DNA of 64,000 bases from Picocystis sp. L7 (Eukaryota > Chlorophyta > Picocystophyceae > Picocystales > Picocystaceae), in assembly GCA_020975725.1 (NCBI GenBank), contig QXJR01000010.1, forward strand, positions 515,501-579,500. The letters run 5' to 3'. Positions 51,283-60,631 of this stretch are shown piece by piece (position 1 is the first letter of the stretch; every line of letters starts with the position of its first letter). A program made the position numbers and the translations under genes. A model generated the notes under the pieces. It searched no databases and had not been told where the DNA came from. It worked only from the letters and a program-made list of their open reading frames with translations.

Positions 51283-52968
51283 ATGGCAGAGGAGTCGTGG
51301 GAGAAACAAGATGAGACGCAAGGGTTCCGAATGAACCCATCTGCACCCTCTTTCAGCTTCAATCCCAGTGCATCAGCATTTGTACCCGGTGGAAATGCCA
51401 AACCACCATCGACAACTGAGCCCATGGACAACGAGAAGGTGGAGGTGAAACCCACCCCAGCCGTCAAGCTGGAAATTAAAGCTGAACCCAAGAAGGAAGA
51501 GGCCAAAGAGGTGAAAGGTGTGGATGCGCGAGCTGCAGAGGCAGTGGCCAAGAAGATGGAAGAGGTGAATGTAGCGGAGGGGTCGAAGCCCTCTGCTCCT
51601 GCTCCAGTCCCTGAGGAAGAGGAAGAAGAAGGTCCAGAAGTGGACGTAGATGATTCTGAGCTGGATCCGAGAGAACACCTCAATGTTGTATTCATTGGAC
51701 ATGTGGATGCTGGGAAGTCTACTCTTGGTGGACAGATCTTGTTCCTTACTGGTATGGTTGATGATCGCACCATCCAGAAGTATGAAAAGGAAGCAAAAGA
51801 CAAAAACAGGGAAAGTTGGTACATGGCTTACATCATGGACACCAACGAAGAAGAGCGTGCAAAGGGAAAGACTGTTGAAGTTGGGAGGGCTCACTTCTCC
51901 ACTGAAAAAAAGAGGTATACAGTCCTGGATGCTCCTGGGCACAAAAACTACGTTCCCAACATGATTCATGGCGCATCTCAGGCAGATGTTGGTATCCTGG
52001 TTATTGCTGCACGCATCGGTGAGTTTGAAACAGGTTTTGAGCGCGGGGGGCAAACCAGAGAGCATGCGCAGCTTGCGAAGACATTGGGAGTCACGAAGCT
52101 CATCATTGCGGTCAACAAGATGGATGACCCATCCGTGCACTGGGACAAAAAGAGGTTTGACGAAATCATCGCCAAAACAACACCATTCTTGAAGAGCTGC
52201 GGATACAATCCAAAAACAGACATTTCGTTTGTGCCGGTATCTGCCCTGCAGGGAACCAACATTCGGGACAAGCTCTCTTCAGAAGTTTGTGAATGGTATG
52301 AAGGGTTGTCTCTTTTTCAAACCCTGGACAATTTACCCCCAGCAGATAGGAACTCGAAAGCCCCATTCAGGATGCCAATCATTGACAAGTACAAAGATAG
52401 TGGTACGGTTGTCATGGGCAAAAGCGAGGCCGGTTTGATCCGCGTTGGGCAAGGTCTTTGTGTCATGCCCAACAAGTCGAAAGTGAAAGTGACCACGCTC
52501 TGGCAAGACGAATCAGAAGTGGTTGCTGCAAGGCCCGGGGAGAATCTACGCATACGCCTCTCTGGTGTGGAAGAAGACCAGGTGCTTCCTGGCTTTGTGT
52601 TGTGCAGCAGGAAGAGCCTGGTCCCGGTGGTGAATCACTTTGAGGCACAGCTGGTGATTTTGGAGCTCTTGGAACACAAGTCCATTTTCAGCGCCGGGTA
52701 CTCTGCAGTTCTGCACGTTCATAGCATAGTGGAGGAGTGCGAGGTGACGAGGATTGTGGCTGTGATTGATCCCAAAACGAAGGAGAAAAAGAAGGCTAAG
52801 TTTGCAACAAGTGGGGCCATGGTCATCTGCCGTATATCTGTTAGACAAGCCGTCTGCCTGGAAAAGTTCAGTGACTACCCTCAGCTGGGCAGGTTTACTT
52901 TGCGCGATGAAGGGCGCACCATTGCCATTGGTAAGGTTGTCAAGCTGCCCTCCCCCAAGGAGCAGTGA
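51283..52968 (+). CDS. ERF3: Eukaryotic release factor 3 (eRF3/GSPT), translation termination GTPase
   Basis: GTPase that works with eRF1 to release finished proteins at stop codons. The 561-aa protein has a PAM2-like motif (FNPSASAFVPGG, about residues 26-37) for poly(A)-binding protein and an acidic/Lys-rich linker. The GTPase domain follows, with VVFIGHVDAGKSTLGG (G1), VLDAPGHKNYVPNMI (G3) and AVNKMDDPSVHW (G4), and then two beta-barrel domains ending ISVRQAVCLEKFSDYPQLGRFTLRDEGRTIAIG. The extended N-terminus with PAM2 separates it from eEF1A and HBS1. ATG 51283 is the first in frame; the preceding ACAAG could be a splice acceptor of a 5' UTR intron. Confidence 0.95.
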   Translation: MAEESWEKQDETQGFRMNPSAPSFSFNPSASAFVPGGNAKPPSTTEPMDNEKVEVKPTPAVKLEIKAEPKKEEAKEVKGVDARAAEAVAKKMEEVNVAEGSKPSAPAPVPEEEEEEGPEVDVDDSELDPREHLNVVFIGHVDAGKSTLGGQILFLTGMVDDRTIQKYEKEAKDKNRESWYMAYIMDTNEEERAKGKTVEVGRAHFSTEKKRYTVLDAPGHKNYVPNMIHGASQADVGILVIAARIGEFETGFERGGQTREHAQLAKTLGVTKLIIAVNKMDDPSVHWDKKRFDEIIAKTTPFLKSCGYNPKTDISFVPVSALQGTNIRDKLSSEVCEWYEGLSLFQTLDNLPPADRNSKAPFRMPIIDKYKDSGTVVMGKSEAGLIRVGQGLCVMPNKSKVKVTTLWQDESEVVAARPGENLRIRLSGVEEDQVLPGFVLCSRKSLVPVVNHFEAQLVILELLEHKSIFSAGYSAVLHVHSIVEECEVTRIVAVIDPKTKEKKKAKFATSGAMVICRISVRQAVCLEKFSDYPQLGRFTLRDEGRTIAIGKVVKLPSPKEQ

Positions 52969-53004
52969 TTTTGTTCTCTCTTGCGATTCTTTGCTCCTCC
53001 GTTT

Positions 53005-53009
53005 TGTAA
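53005..53009 (+). promoter_or_regulatory. Possible poly(A) signal TGTAA of eRF3
   Basis: TGTAA lies 37 bp after the eRF3 stop within a T-rich stretch. TGTAA is the usual poly(A) signal in many green algae. One short match can occur by chance, and I did not find it consistently at the other 3' ends. Confidence 0.25.
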
Positions 53010-54948
53010 TAAGTTTTGGAGAGTTATTGCAATGAACTGTCGTTTCTATGCATGCTCCTGTCTGGGCAACCTTTTCATTTGAGAACGTCCAAGTTGGTTC
53101 CTGCCTTTAGCAAAAGTAAGACATGCGATGCCTTGTCCTGAACAACGGGATCTACCAATGGGACCATAGCAATGACTGTGCTGCGGAACATTCCCTCCTT
53201 TAACATTCCAACCTGATCGCACGATCAACCCACGTCTGATGGTTGGAACTGCCTTGCCGGCCGCTGATTTGCTGGAACAGCGTTGGCATACCTCTGTGTT
53301 CAAGGCAGACGCGCATTGTCAAGCTTCCTCCTAGACACCTGACAGAGCGTTGCTTTGGAAGCTGGGTTGACCAAAAAGGTGCTGTGCAAATTCAGCTCCG
53401 AGACAGGGCCAACACAGGGGATGAAGTGCGTCTTTCTTCCTGGGTTTATTGACGTGGAGGGGATGCATACTGCGAGGGTCTACCTGGGCAGTGGACGTTC
53501 CGAACCCTCCTTTTCTTGTTTGTGGTTCACGTTTACCTTCTCAACCAGGCAGCATTTTCCGTCTCGCGCTCCACTTTGTCATTCCTTCCACTTGACATGT
53601 CCCTTGCTTCCTTCTTGCTCCATTGGATGTTGCCTTCCTGGTCCTCCTTGGATGGGCATTCCATCCACACACCCCGGTTGGTTCCTTTTCCTCACCCGAC
53701 CCTCCACATCCATCCTATCGATCCTCTGTGTCCTCTTCCCCCACCCTTGGTTCCACCATTGACACCCCGGAGGTCATCCCTTTCCAGACCTCCTCCCCAC
53801 CTGATCCAGACCACCTTTCTCTTCCCTTCCCTGCCAAGGAGGATGGAGGCGAAGAAGGGGGGCATACAGGTTTCGAAAAGGTCGCCCCGGATGGGGTCGG
53901 GGCATCTCTCCTGCCTTACGTCATCCACGCCCCGGTCACATGTCCTGGAAATATCCAGGTGACGTGTGGGGGTCGCCCCGGATTCGAAGCACTTGAGGAT
54001 GGCGATCGCAGGGGACAGGGATAGGGGCGTGGGTCAAGGCGGGAAGAACCACTTGCCTTGTACGGAAGGCGAGGAGACATCCGACGGGCGAGGAGGCGGT
54101 CTGGGCGACCAGGGAGTGAACGGACTGGTCCATTGGCGCAGTGGCGGTGCATGGGAGGATGAGGACAGAAGAGCATTCGCAGGCCAACGAACACGCCAGG
54201 TCCCTGGGGAGAAAATGGATGGCGTGGCTTTGCCGCACCACCTGACCTCAAGGTCCCATCCACTTCGACCGTTGGGAACGACCCCAATCCATGGCGACAC
54301 GTGCGCCATCCACGACACCGTCCATAGCTCGCCGAGGAACGACCCGGGCATGCTTCGGGGGCTCTTCTTCGTCCTCCTCGGTACACGGTCGGTCCACCCC
54401 ATCCCCCTTTCGGGCTCCTTCCTCCCTTCTACCGGTTCCCAATCCCCCTTTCAAGCCTTCCCAATCCTTTAGACCCGACCCCGTGGGGAAGCAAAGGGGG
54501 GCATGGGAAACGATTCGTGCCAGGCAGGCAAGCACCACAACGTCAGAATCGTTCAAATTGGGAACCGACACGCGCGCCGTCAAGTGCATCGAGGCGAACG
54601 TACACATCGAAAAGGACGATACCAGCACACAGGCGCCCGGAAAAGGCCCTCACGGGTGCACCGAGGCGCGACATCGCTCCATACCACACCCGTCCCTCCC
54701 CCGATTTGGCCGTTGGGTCGGGGCACTGGGCGGAAGCTGGCACCACAGAACACCAACAAGGCAAAGGTGTGTTGTGCTGTACAAGCTGGTCATAATCCTG
54801 CGAACATCCTGGACTGAAAGAGGTAAGGACAATCTCTCGCACGGTTGTTTTGGACTGCCGAAGGAGATGGAGGGACGGATGTGCAACCGGGAGGCAGGGG
54901 TGGCAGAGGAAAGCTGGGAAGACTGGACAGATGCTGCCTTGCGTTTGA
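53010..54948. other. Intergenic region, eRF3 to the KRP-like gene
   Basis: About 1.9 kb. The first part should be eRF3 3' UTR. From about 53.5 to 54.5 kb it is G/C-rich and promoter-like, with CCCCTTTCGGG near 54407 and CCCCCTTTCAAG near 54452. Several mid-length frames cross it, for example a Ser/Arg-rich plus frame from 54291, but none resembles a known family. An additional 5' exon of the KRP-like gene could be hidden here. Confidence 0.35.
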
Positions 54949-55633
54949 ATGGAGGCCATAGATGGCAAGATAGGTTGCAGAATGTCTCGTGCCAGTATCG
55001 CTGCAGGCCAGCACAGATGTACTTCGACCGACCAGGAGCAGTCTCCAGGCGCAGGATACCAGAACCGACTGGCAGAGGGCGTTGCTCAGGGGCGAGCAGA
55101 TTCGGAACATGGCATGTCTCGGGGTAAGGGAATGGGGGGCAATGGGTCAGCACCTTGACATCCACTGACGGAGGTTGCGCAACGGAATTTGTCGCAAGAA
55201 GAGAGACAACGTTCGTCCAGGATCGCGATTCAGCACTCACCATTGCCTGCACATACAGGTCCCAGCATTCAAGACCTGCATATGGGATCAGGTATCCGCT
55301 ACTACACTCGCTATCAGGCAAGACTTGAGAAGGAGGCCAAACGGCCAGATCACAGTTCCTCACCTGGAACATCTCACACAGGTCACGAGCAATGCATTGC
55401 GAAGTTTTTCGCTCAAGCACAGAGCAAGGTGCGTCGTACAGTCTATGTCATAGACACTACGAGTAAGTTGAAATCAAAGTCGCTAACCTGCTGCACCACT
55501 CTTCTGCCCAAAACAGGAAATAGAAGCTTTTCGCAAACGATGGGACTTCGATCCAGTCAGTGGGTGTCCAACCTCAACAAGTAATGCACGATATCAGTGG
55601 GAAATACACCAGAAGCTCAGAATTCGCAAGTAA
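54949..55633 (+). CDS. KRP: KIP-related (KRP/ICK-type) CDK inhibitor, three exons
   Basis: Inhibitor of cyclin-dependent kinases; the CDI domain binds cyclin and CDK. Exons are 54949-55123, 55259-55428 and 55517-55633. Donors are GTAAGG and GTGCGT, acceptors ATACAG and AAACAG, phases 1 and 0, with a GCTAAC branch-like site in intron 2. Joined, they give 153 aa ending in a CDI motif: IAKFFAQAQSK then EIEAFRKRWDFDPVSG and ARYQWE. This matches the plant pattern of E-I-x2-FF, a Phe-x3-Tyr/Trp-x-Phe-Asp-x-Val run and R-Y-x-W. The rest is polar and unconserved, as usual for KRPs. The start may be 54949 or 54982, or a further exon may lie upstream. The gene is easy to miss because no single exon is long. 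Confidence 0.75.
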
Positions 55634-55872
55634 GCACTGGGGAAGATTTTTTTATTGTCCATAGCAACACAGACGAGCATAGCATGGCAAGCAATAGGCA
55701 GTTTTCTTCGTGGATCTTTTCAGATTTATCAAACGAGTGGATCCGCAGTGTCCATTTCGTTCTATTGCGTGGAGTTCTGAAGCCTGATAAGGTGCTTTAA
55801 TAAGATATGAATTCTTGTGGAATTGCGGATACATTGTTTACAAAAATTTTCGTCCGTCGACCCTGCAAGAGA
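55634..55872. other. Short convergent 3' region
   Basis: About 240 bp, A/T-rich, between the KRP-like and SPRTN-like stops. A poly-T tract (TTTTTTTATTG) lies near 55650. No frame is supported. Confidence 0.5.
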
Positions 55873-56643
55873 TCAATCCTCGGTCAAGTCAACAATCACC
55901 GGGATCTGTTTGTTCGGCCTCCCTTCAAAGTAAGCTGTGATGGGTTTGGTGGCCAGGCCATCTTGTCTGGATCCTTTGGGCCGCTTCGGATTGGATGCAT
56001 GTAAAGTCTGAATCGGCTCTGCTGTTTTCATGTAGTTTCCTCCACAAAGGATGAGGTGTGTATGCCATTTGCAATGTGGGTGCCTGCACTTGTTTCCTTT
56101 CTTTGTCAAGCAGTCTGCTTCCTGTGGCTTCCTGTTCATGGCCCTCTTTACCAGGTCACCACATCGATCGCAGACCCAGTGGTGAACCCTGTAGTGCTCT
56201 ACTTCTTGGTTCATTGTGTGGTATACAGTGATTCTGTATCCATCCAACGGTCGCTGTGAATCTGGAACTCTGCTTTGGTTGATGGAATACATGATGGCCT
56301 GGAAATTCGGCCCATGATCTTCCCTATCCTCGTGTGGTCCTTGCAAGAAAAGATATGCATGTATCATTTCGTGCAGTAGGGTCTCTTTCAGGTCTTTCTT
56401 GGGCCGTAATTGTAACAGAGGAGCGGACAGCTTGATCCTGCATCCGCTGGTCCTTGAAAAGCAGCACACGCCTGCACACAGGGTCATTCTGGAGCTGCTC
56501 CATTCCACCGTGCATGCGCCGATCAACCCATTGAAATACAGATCATTATAATGGGCAAACAGGGCATGCACGTCGACCTCTGGATCCAACACATCTTCTT
56601 CACTCAGCTCCATTCCCTTGCTTCCTGAACTGCTGGCTTCCAT
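55873..56643 (-). CDS. SPRTN: SPRTN/Spartan-like DNA-protein crosslink protease (SprT family)
   Basis: Metalloprotease that degrades proteins crosslinked to DNA during replication. The 256-aa protein begins with an acidic stretch and has DVHALFAHYNDLYFNGLIGACTVEW-type SprT sequence (quoted in part: HYNDLYFNGLI). The zinc-protease motif is LLHEMIHAYLF (HEMIH at residues 91-95), followed by DHGPNFQAIM carrying the third ligand. A Cys/His zinc ribbon (VCDRCGDLVK, DCLTKKGNKC, CKWHTH) comes next. The tail contains PITAYFEG, similar to a PCNA-binding motif but without the leading Gln. The tail is short compared with animal SPRTN and no UBZ finger is visible. ATG 56643 is chosen; ATG 56613 also fits. 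Confidence 0.9.
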   Translation of the reverse strand: MEASSSGSKGMELSEEDVLDPEVDVHALFAHYNDLYFNGLIGACTVEWSSSRMTLCAGVCCFSRTSGCRIKLSAPLLQLRPKKDLKETLLHEMIHAYLFLQGPHEDREDHGPNFQAIMYSINQSRVPDSQRPLDGYRITVYHTMNQEVEHYRVHHWVCDRCGDLVKRAMNRKPQEADCLTKKGNKCRHPHCKWHTHLILCGGNYMKTAEPIQTLHASNPKRPKGSRQDGLATKPITAYFEGRPNKQIPVIVDLTED

Positions 56644-57826
56644 CCCGTCCAGCTTCTTCCTGAGCCCAAACGTTCGTTTCGCACCCGGTTTTTTCGCACA
56701 CCTGTACGAAAGGAAACGATGTGCACCCTTCAGGTGTCCTTTCGTCCTTCTTTCTCGCTTCAATGCGGACGAAAGGCGCGTCGGATGGCTTGCACATCGA
56801 CCAATGTTCCTTCCACTCCAATCCGAAAGGCACCCCAGCCCCGAATTCGTAAACTCGGGACTTAACTTCGGGTTCGAAGGAGGAACGGACAAGTGCTGGA
56901 GGTGATGGAGGGAAGCTGTGGGATTGGGACGGATGGATGGGAAGAGCAGGCACAAAGATGTGGACATCCGTAGGGAGCTGTTGATCGTGAGCAAAGAGAG
57001 GGTGGATGGGACGAGGCGTGGATTTTCATGGTCCAAGAAGTGATTCCTTGACGGTTTCAGTTGGGGTCACAAATCCTAAAATTCGTGGTTGTGTGAGTGC
57101 ATGGAAAACGACGCGTTCCAATCGAGGGACAAGAAGATACCTTCGATGCCTACAATGATTGTGGGAGATAGTCTTTGAAGCAAGAACTGCATCTTTCGCG
57201 AAAAAGGTTTGCACGAGGCAAGGGAGGTACATTCTCGGATTCAAGGCAATTTGTTTTGTTCTTGTTGCTGCATTGAAGCACGAAAACTCGCAAGGGAAAA
57301 TCTCTTTTGATCGACGTGGGTACGAACATCTGTCATGATGGGCGCATCCATCGTTCAGGGTGACGGTGCATGTGTCGAAAAAAGGCAATTGGTGAATCGC
57401 TTGCGAAGCAAGCCGACCGCGTGCTTGTCAAAGTAAAACCGAGCGTGGACGAGTGAAAAAGACGGGAAACTCCCTGCAAGGACTTGCATTTGAACGCATC
57501 GTGTTGTTCGCTTTTGAGCCGTCTCTGTGGTGCTTGTAAAAGCTCGCATACCCCCCTTTGTTGTATGATCGAAGCACGCCAATGCAACGGTTGAGGCGTT
57601 CCCAAAAGTTTCGTACGGATACCATGGGATGTCCTTGGTGTGGATCTTTCCCATGCAGATCACTTGTGTATCCCGAAGGCAACTGCCCACGAAGATGGTC
57701 TCTCCATGTTTCTTCAGCGGGGAAGGTTTTGATTCAACTGGAAATCCTTCCTTCAGTTAACCGACCGAGTTAACCGACACTTGGGATGGGCATGCCGCGC
57801 GATTGCGCCGATTTGGTGCGCGCTTG
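56644..57826. promoter_or_regulatory. Divergent region of SPRTN-like and ATG5 with separate TTAAC boxes at each end
   Basis: CGTAAACTCGGGACTTAAC at 56848-56866 lies on the SPRTN side. A direct repeat of AGTTAACCGAC (57755 and 57768, 13 bp apart) ends about 50 bp before the ATG5 start. The middle (57.03-57.72 kb) has short interrupted frames resembling those of the gene-free islands. Confidence 0.45.
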
Positions 57827-58642
57827 ATGGCCAACACGACGGAGGAAGAGGTGCAGGAGGCGTTGTGGAATGGTTCCATACCGGTGAAAGTGGAAGTGGA
57901 AGACGATGTGCTGGAAAGAGAAGCGGAACTCCCTCCACTGTTCCTTCAAGCTCCACGACAAGCACCGGTGGGAGCCATCCAAGAACAAGTTCTGCAGCAT
58001 ATAAGCGATGTTCTGCCTCCTGGAAGCCTTGGGTTGACTTTTTGGGACCGAAATGGAGTGCATTTGAAGTCGAATTACCCCTTGGGAGTATTGTACGATC
58101 TCATGGAAATCGAGGAGACTCCATGGAGGCTGGTGGTCAAGTGCATCACGGAACCAGAAGGAGACGATGCCAAAGATCAATTCTTCAATGCCTTGAAGGC
58201 ATCCAGCTATGCAGCCACTGGAAGTTCTCAACACGTCATTACCATGCCCACTGTCGAAAGACAGAAGTTGTGGGCCGCTTGCGGGTCCGGAAACCGACAG
58301 GAATACGAAGGTGCGGCAGTGGGCTTTCATAACAAAATGGAACATGCACAACGCTTTCTGGTTCGGGTGTTTTGCAGGAGGAACGAAAGAATGACGAGCT
58401 CATCTGGGAATTGGTGGAAGGAGCACATTGAAAGCAAACTCAAAATGGTGGTGCGAAGCGACGAAGGATCAATGGAAACAAGACAAGTGCTGGGGAAGTG
58501 GCTGCGAGAGGATGCGGATTTAGAAATGGCTCGTGTGATCGTTGCTGGGATAACCTGTCCCCTGGAAACTTCTCTGGAACAGTTGTGGAGACTGCTTAGA
58601 GCACCAGACTTTGTACTGTATATTGTGGTGCGATGGACGTAG
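57827..58642 (+). CDS. ATG5: Autophagy protein ATG5
   Basis: ATG5 is conjugated to ATG12 and, with ATG16, promotes ATG8 lipidation on forming autophagosomes. The 271-aa product shows the family's N-terminal signature ALWNGSIPVKVEV followed by DVLEREAELPPLFL (compare the E-x-x-LPPxx/REAE pattern of ATG5). It then has NGVHLKSNYPLGVLYDLMEIEE and PWRLVVKC, the paired PxGVLYDL/PWxL motifs. A Lys in the usual acceptor zone, within an LWAACGSGNR-like region or nearby, cannot be fixed by eye. The C-terminal half has the second ubiquitin-like fold. The length is close to fungal and plant ATG5. ATG 57827 is the first in frame, about 50 bp after a doubled TTAACCGAC box. Confidence 0.88.
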   Translation: MANTTEEEVQEALWNGSIPVKVEVEDDVLEREAELPPLFLQAPRQAPVGAIQEQVLQHISDVLPPGSLGLTFWDRNGVHLKSNYPLGVLYDLMEIEETPWRLVVKCITEPEGDDAKDQFFNALKASSYAATGSSQHVITMPTVERQKLWAACGSGNRQEYEGAAVGFHNKMEHAQRFLVRVFCRRNERMTSSSGNWWKEHIESKLKMVVRSDEGSMETRQVLGKWLREDADLEMARVIVAGITCPLETSLEQLWRLLRAPDFVLYIVVRWT

Positions 58643-59125
58643 GTATTTGAAACTGATTATGCCTACAGGGAGGTGGTTTGACATCTATATTCAGAGTGTT
58701 CTGCCTTAATTTTTCTCGTTGTCGAGGGTGAAACGCTGTTCAGGGTTATAGTAGGTGGCGCATAGGGTTGTACCGTGGGTGGTGTCAACATTCAAAGCAG
58801 CATAGGGCTTTCGCCCTGGGACGACCCATCCACCGTGGGGGGCATCCAGATTGCATGAGGGAATGCAAGGGATGGACCCTGGGATCTTCTTTATTTCGAA
58901 TGGGAACACAGGGAAAGTGCACAAGATGAAGCATGGTGAGCAACGAATTGCAAACCGCGCTTCTATGGATCACCAACTGTGTCTGCTACATGCACCAATA
59001 AGATGTCAAAGATGTGTGGCAGGTATCACACGATCCAAGTGAGGCCTGCCCCACTGTAACTACTCCACAGCAGATGAAGATTCCTCACTCGTGTCCTGCC
59101 TCGCTTGTGAAGTCATGTATGCACG
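58643..59125. other. Convergent 3' intergenic region, ATG5 and cycloeucalenol cycloisomerase
   Basis: About 480 bp with no supported frame or repeat. It presumably holds both 3' UTRs. Confidence 0.5.
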
Positions 59126-59941
59126 CTAGGGCATCCAGGGGAGCCCTTCGGCTATTCCTCCCGTGACTGGCCCCAGGGCGAGTCTCCACAGATCCAGCAG
59201 GATTGTAACAAGCATGGCTGCCGCCAACGAATCCAGCGCTGCTCGTCCCAATGTCCACTTCTCCCGCGGAGACTCGTCCATTCGGAAGAACATCGGAAAA
59301 CTCACGATGAAGTAGATGCCGTAGTAGAGGGATCCGATGGAATAGAAAAGGTATGGATCTTCGTAACTATAGTAGGGAAAGTGAGCAATGGTCAGGGCTT
59401 CCGTCAGTGCCATCGAATAGCTCAGTCCCACTACGGTGGTCGCGAACGCCAGGCGTCTCATCCAGGTTGATTTCCAGGCCATGCACTTTGCCTTGACCGC
59501 ACGAAGGCACATGTTGGAGATGGTGTGATAGAAGCAGAAGTATGCATGGGTCATGAAGTAGAGCGGTATGGGCACGTCGTTGAGCATCCACGAGGGGAAG
59601 CTGTACTCTGCTTTGAGCACCTTGTAGAAGTAGTGGGTCCAGAAGTAGTTCCCGACGAAGCTGTAGATGGCGATCCACACCGTGACTTTGACCCAGTGCC
59701 TTTCCTTCCACGGCATCCCACGATCCGCTTTGCCTTGCAGCAGCACGGGCAGGATCACACACGGCAGTGCTGTACCCAATCCGATCAGCATGTATCCTGC
59801 CTTTCCAGCCCTTTCGTAGAGCTCCAGCGGCACCACCAGCAGCAGGGTCCAAGCGATCCAGAAGGGGCTGTACATCAAGAAGAAGGATTCGGACCACTTC
59901 TTGCTCTTGGTCTTGGCTTCCCATGGCTTGGCCGACGCCAT
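59126..59941 (-). CDS. CPI1: Cycloeucalenol cycloisomerase
   Basis: Opens the cyclopropane ring of cycloeucalenol to give obtusifoliol, a step specific to sterol synthesis through cycloartenol (plants, green algae and a few protists). The 271-aa membrane protein carries diagnostic stretches: SESFFLMYSPFWIAW, LQGKADRGMPWKERHWVK, VGNYFWTHYFYKVLKAEYSF, PSWMLNDVPIPLYFMTHAYF, FPYYSYEDPYLFYSIGSLYY and FIVSFPMFFRMDESP. Five to six hydrophobic segments suit an ER membrane enzyme. Length and motif order match the plant protein closely. The ATG is 59941; the codon 12 bp upstream is not ATG. Confidence 0.95.
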   Translation of the reverse strand: MASAKPWEAKTKSKKWSESFFLMYSPFWIAWTLLLVVPLELYERAGKAGYMLIGLGTALPCVILPVLLQGKADRGMPWKERHWVKVTVWIAIYSFVGNYFWTHYFYKVLKAEYSFPSWMLNDVPIPLYFMTHAYFCFYHTISNMCLRAVKAKCMAWKSTWMRRLAFATTVVGLSYSMALTEALTIAHFPYYSYEDPYLFYSIGSLYYGIYFIVSFPMFFRMDESPREKWTLGRAALDSLAAAMLVTILLDLWRLALGPVTGGIAEGLPWMP

Positions 59942-60631
59942 CCTTTTCCCCAAGCGCCTTCGAAGTCGGAACGGTTTTCAAATATTTTTGCATCCAACGG
60001 ACGGATCCGACCGTCCCCCACACACCCCGAGGGGACTTAGAGAATATTCTTAGCTCCGGGGTCCCTCCGGAAGCGAATATTCCCCAGCCCGGTGGGGGTA
60101 CGTTTCGCTTAACTTTCTCCTTTCGCTTCGTGAACCGCATCCTTTCGTTGGGCGTGGAGGGAGGCTTCCTTTCGGTTAACCGCCTCGTTTTCTTCGTAAA
60201 CTCCTCCCCATCCCTGGTTGGGGCCTCGGGGGGGCAGGGCCACGAGTTCTTCCATTCGTGTTGGTTGGCGCCATGCCCAAGGTACGTCTCCTCCCAAGGA
60301 AGGTTCTCCCACGTTGTATCCCAAGTCCAAGGTTGTGCAGATTGGGGGGGGACACGCATGGGGGGAAGGGGGAAGGAAGGCACCGCGCCCCGGGGCGTGG
60401 AGGCGGGTGTGGGGAGTCCTGGGGCTGCACGTGTCGGGGGTTTTGGGAAGCTCGGCCGAGTGCGTGGAGGGAGGCGGATCCGGGGCGTTGTGTCCGTGTT
60501 TGTGTGCTGACGTGGATCCGAGGGACGCGTAACCTGGGACGGGTCCAATCACTGCATCGTGCGGCGAAATCCATGCGCTCTGGGAACCGTGGACACGCGT
60601 GACACCCTGGATGGATCCCTGCCTTGTCTCC
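59942..60631. promoter_or_regulatory. Divergent promoter, cycloeucalenol cycloisomerase and RFC1
   Basis: CTTAAC at 60108-60113, GGTTAACCG at 60174-60182 and CGTAAACTCC near 60195, the same set of boxes seen in other divergent regions. The remainder is G/C-rich with no credible frame. Confidence 0.5.
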
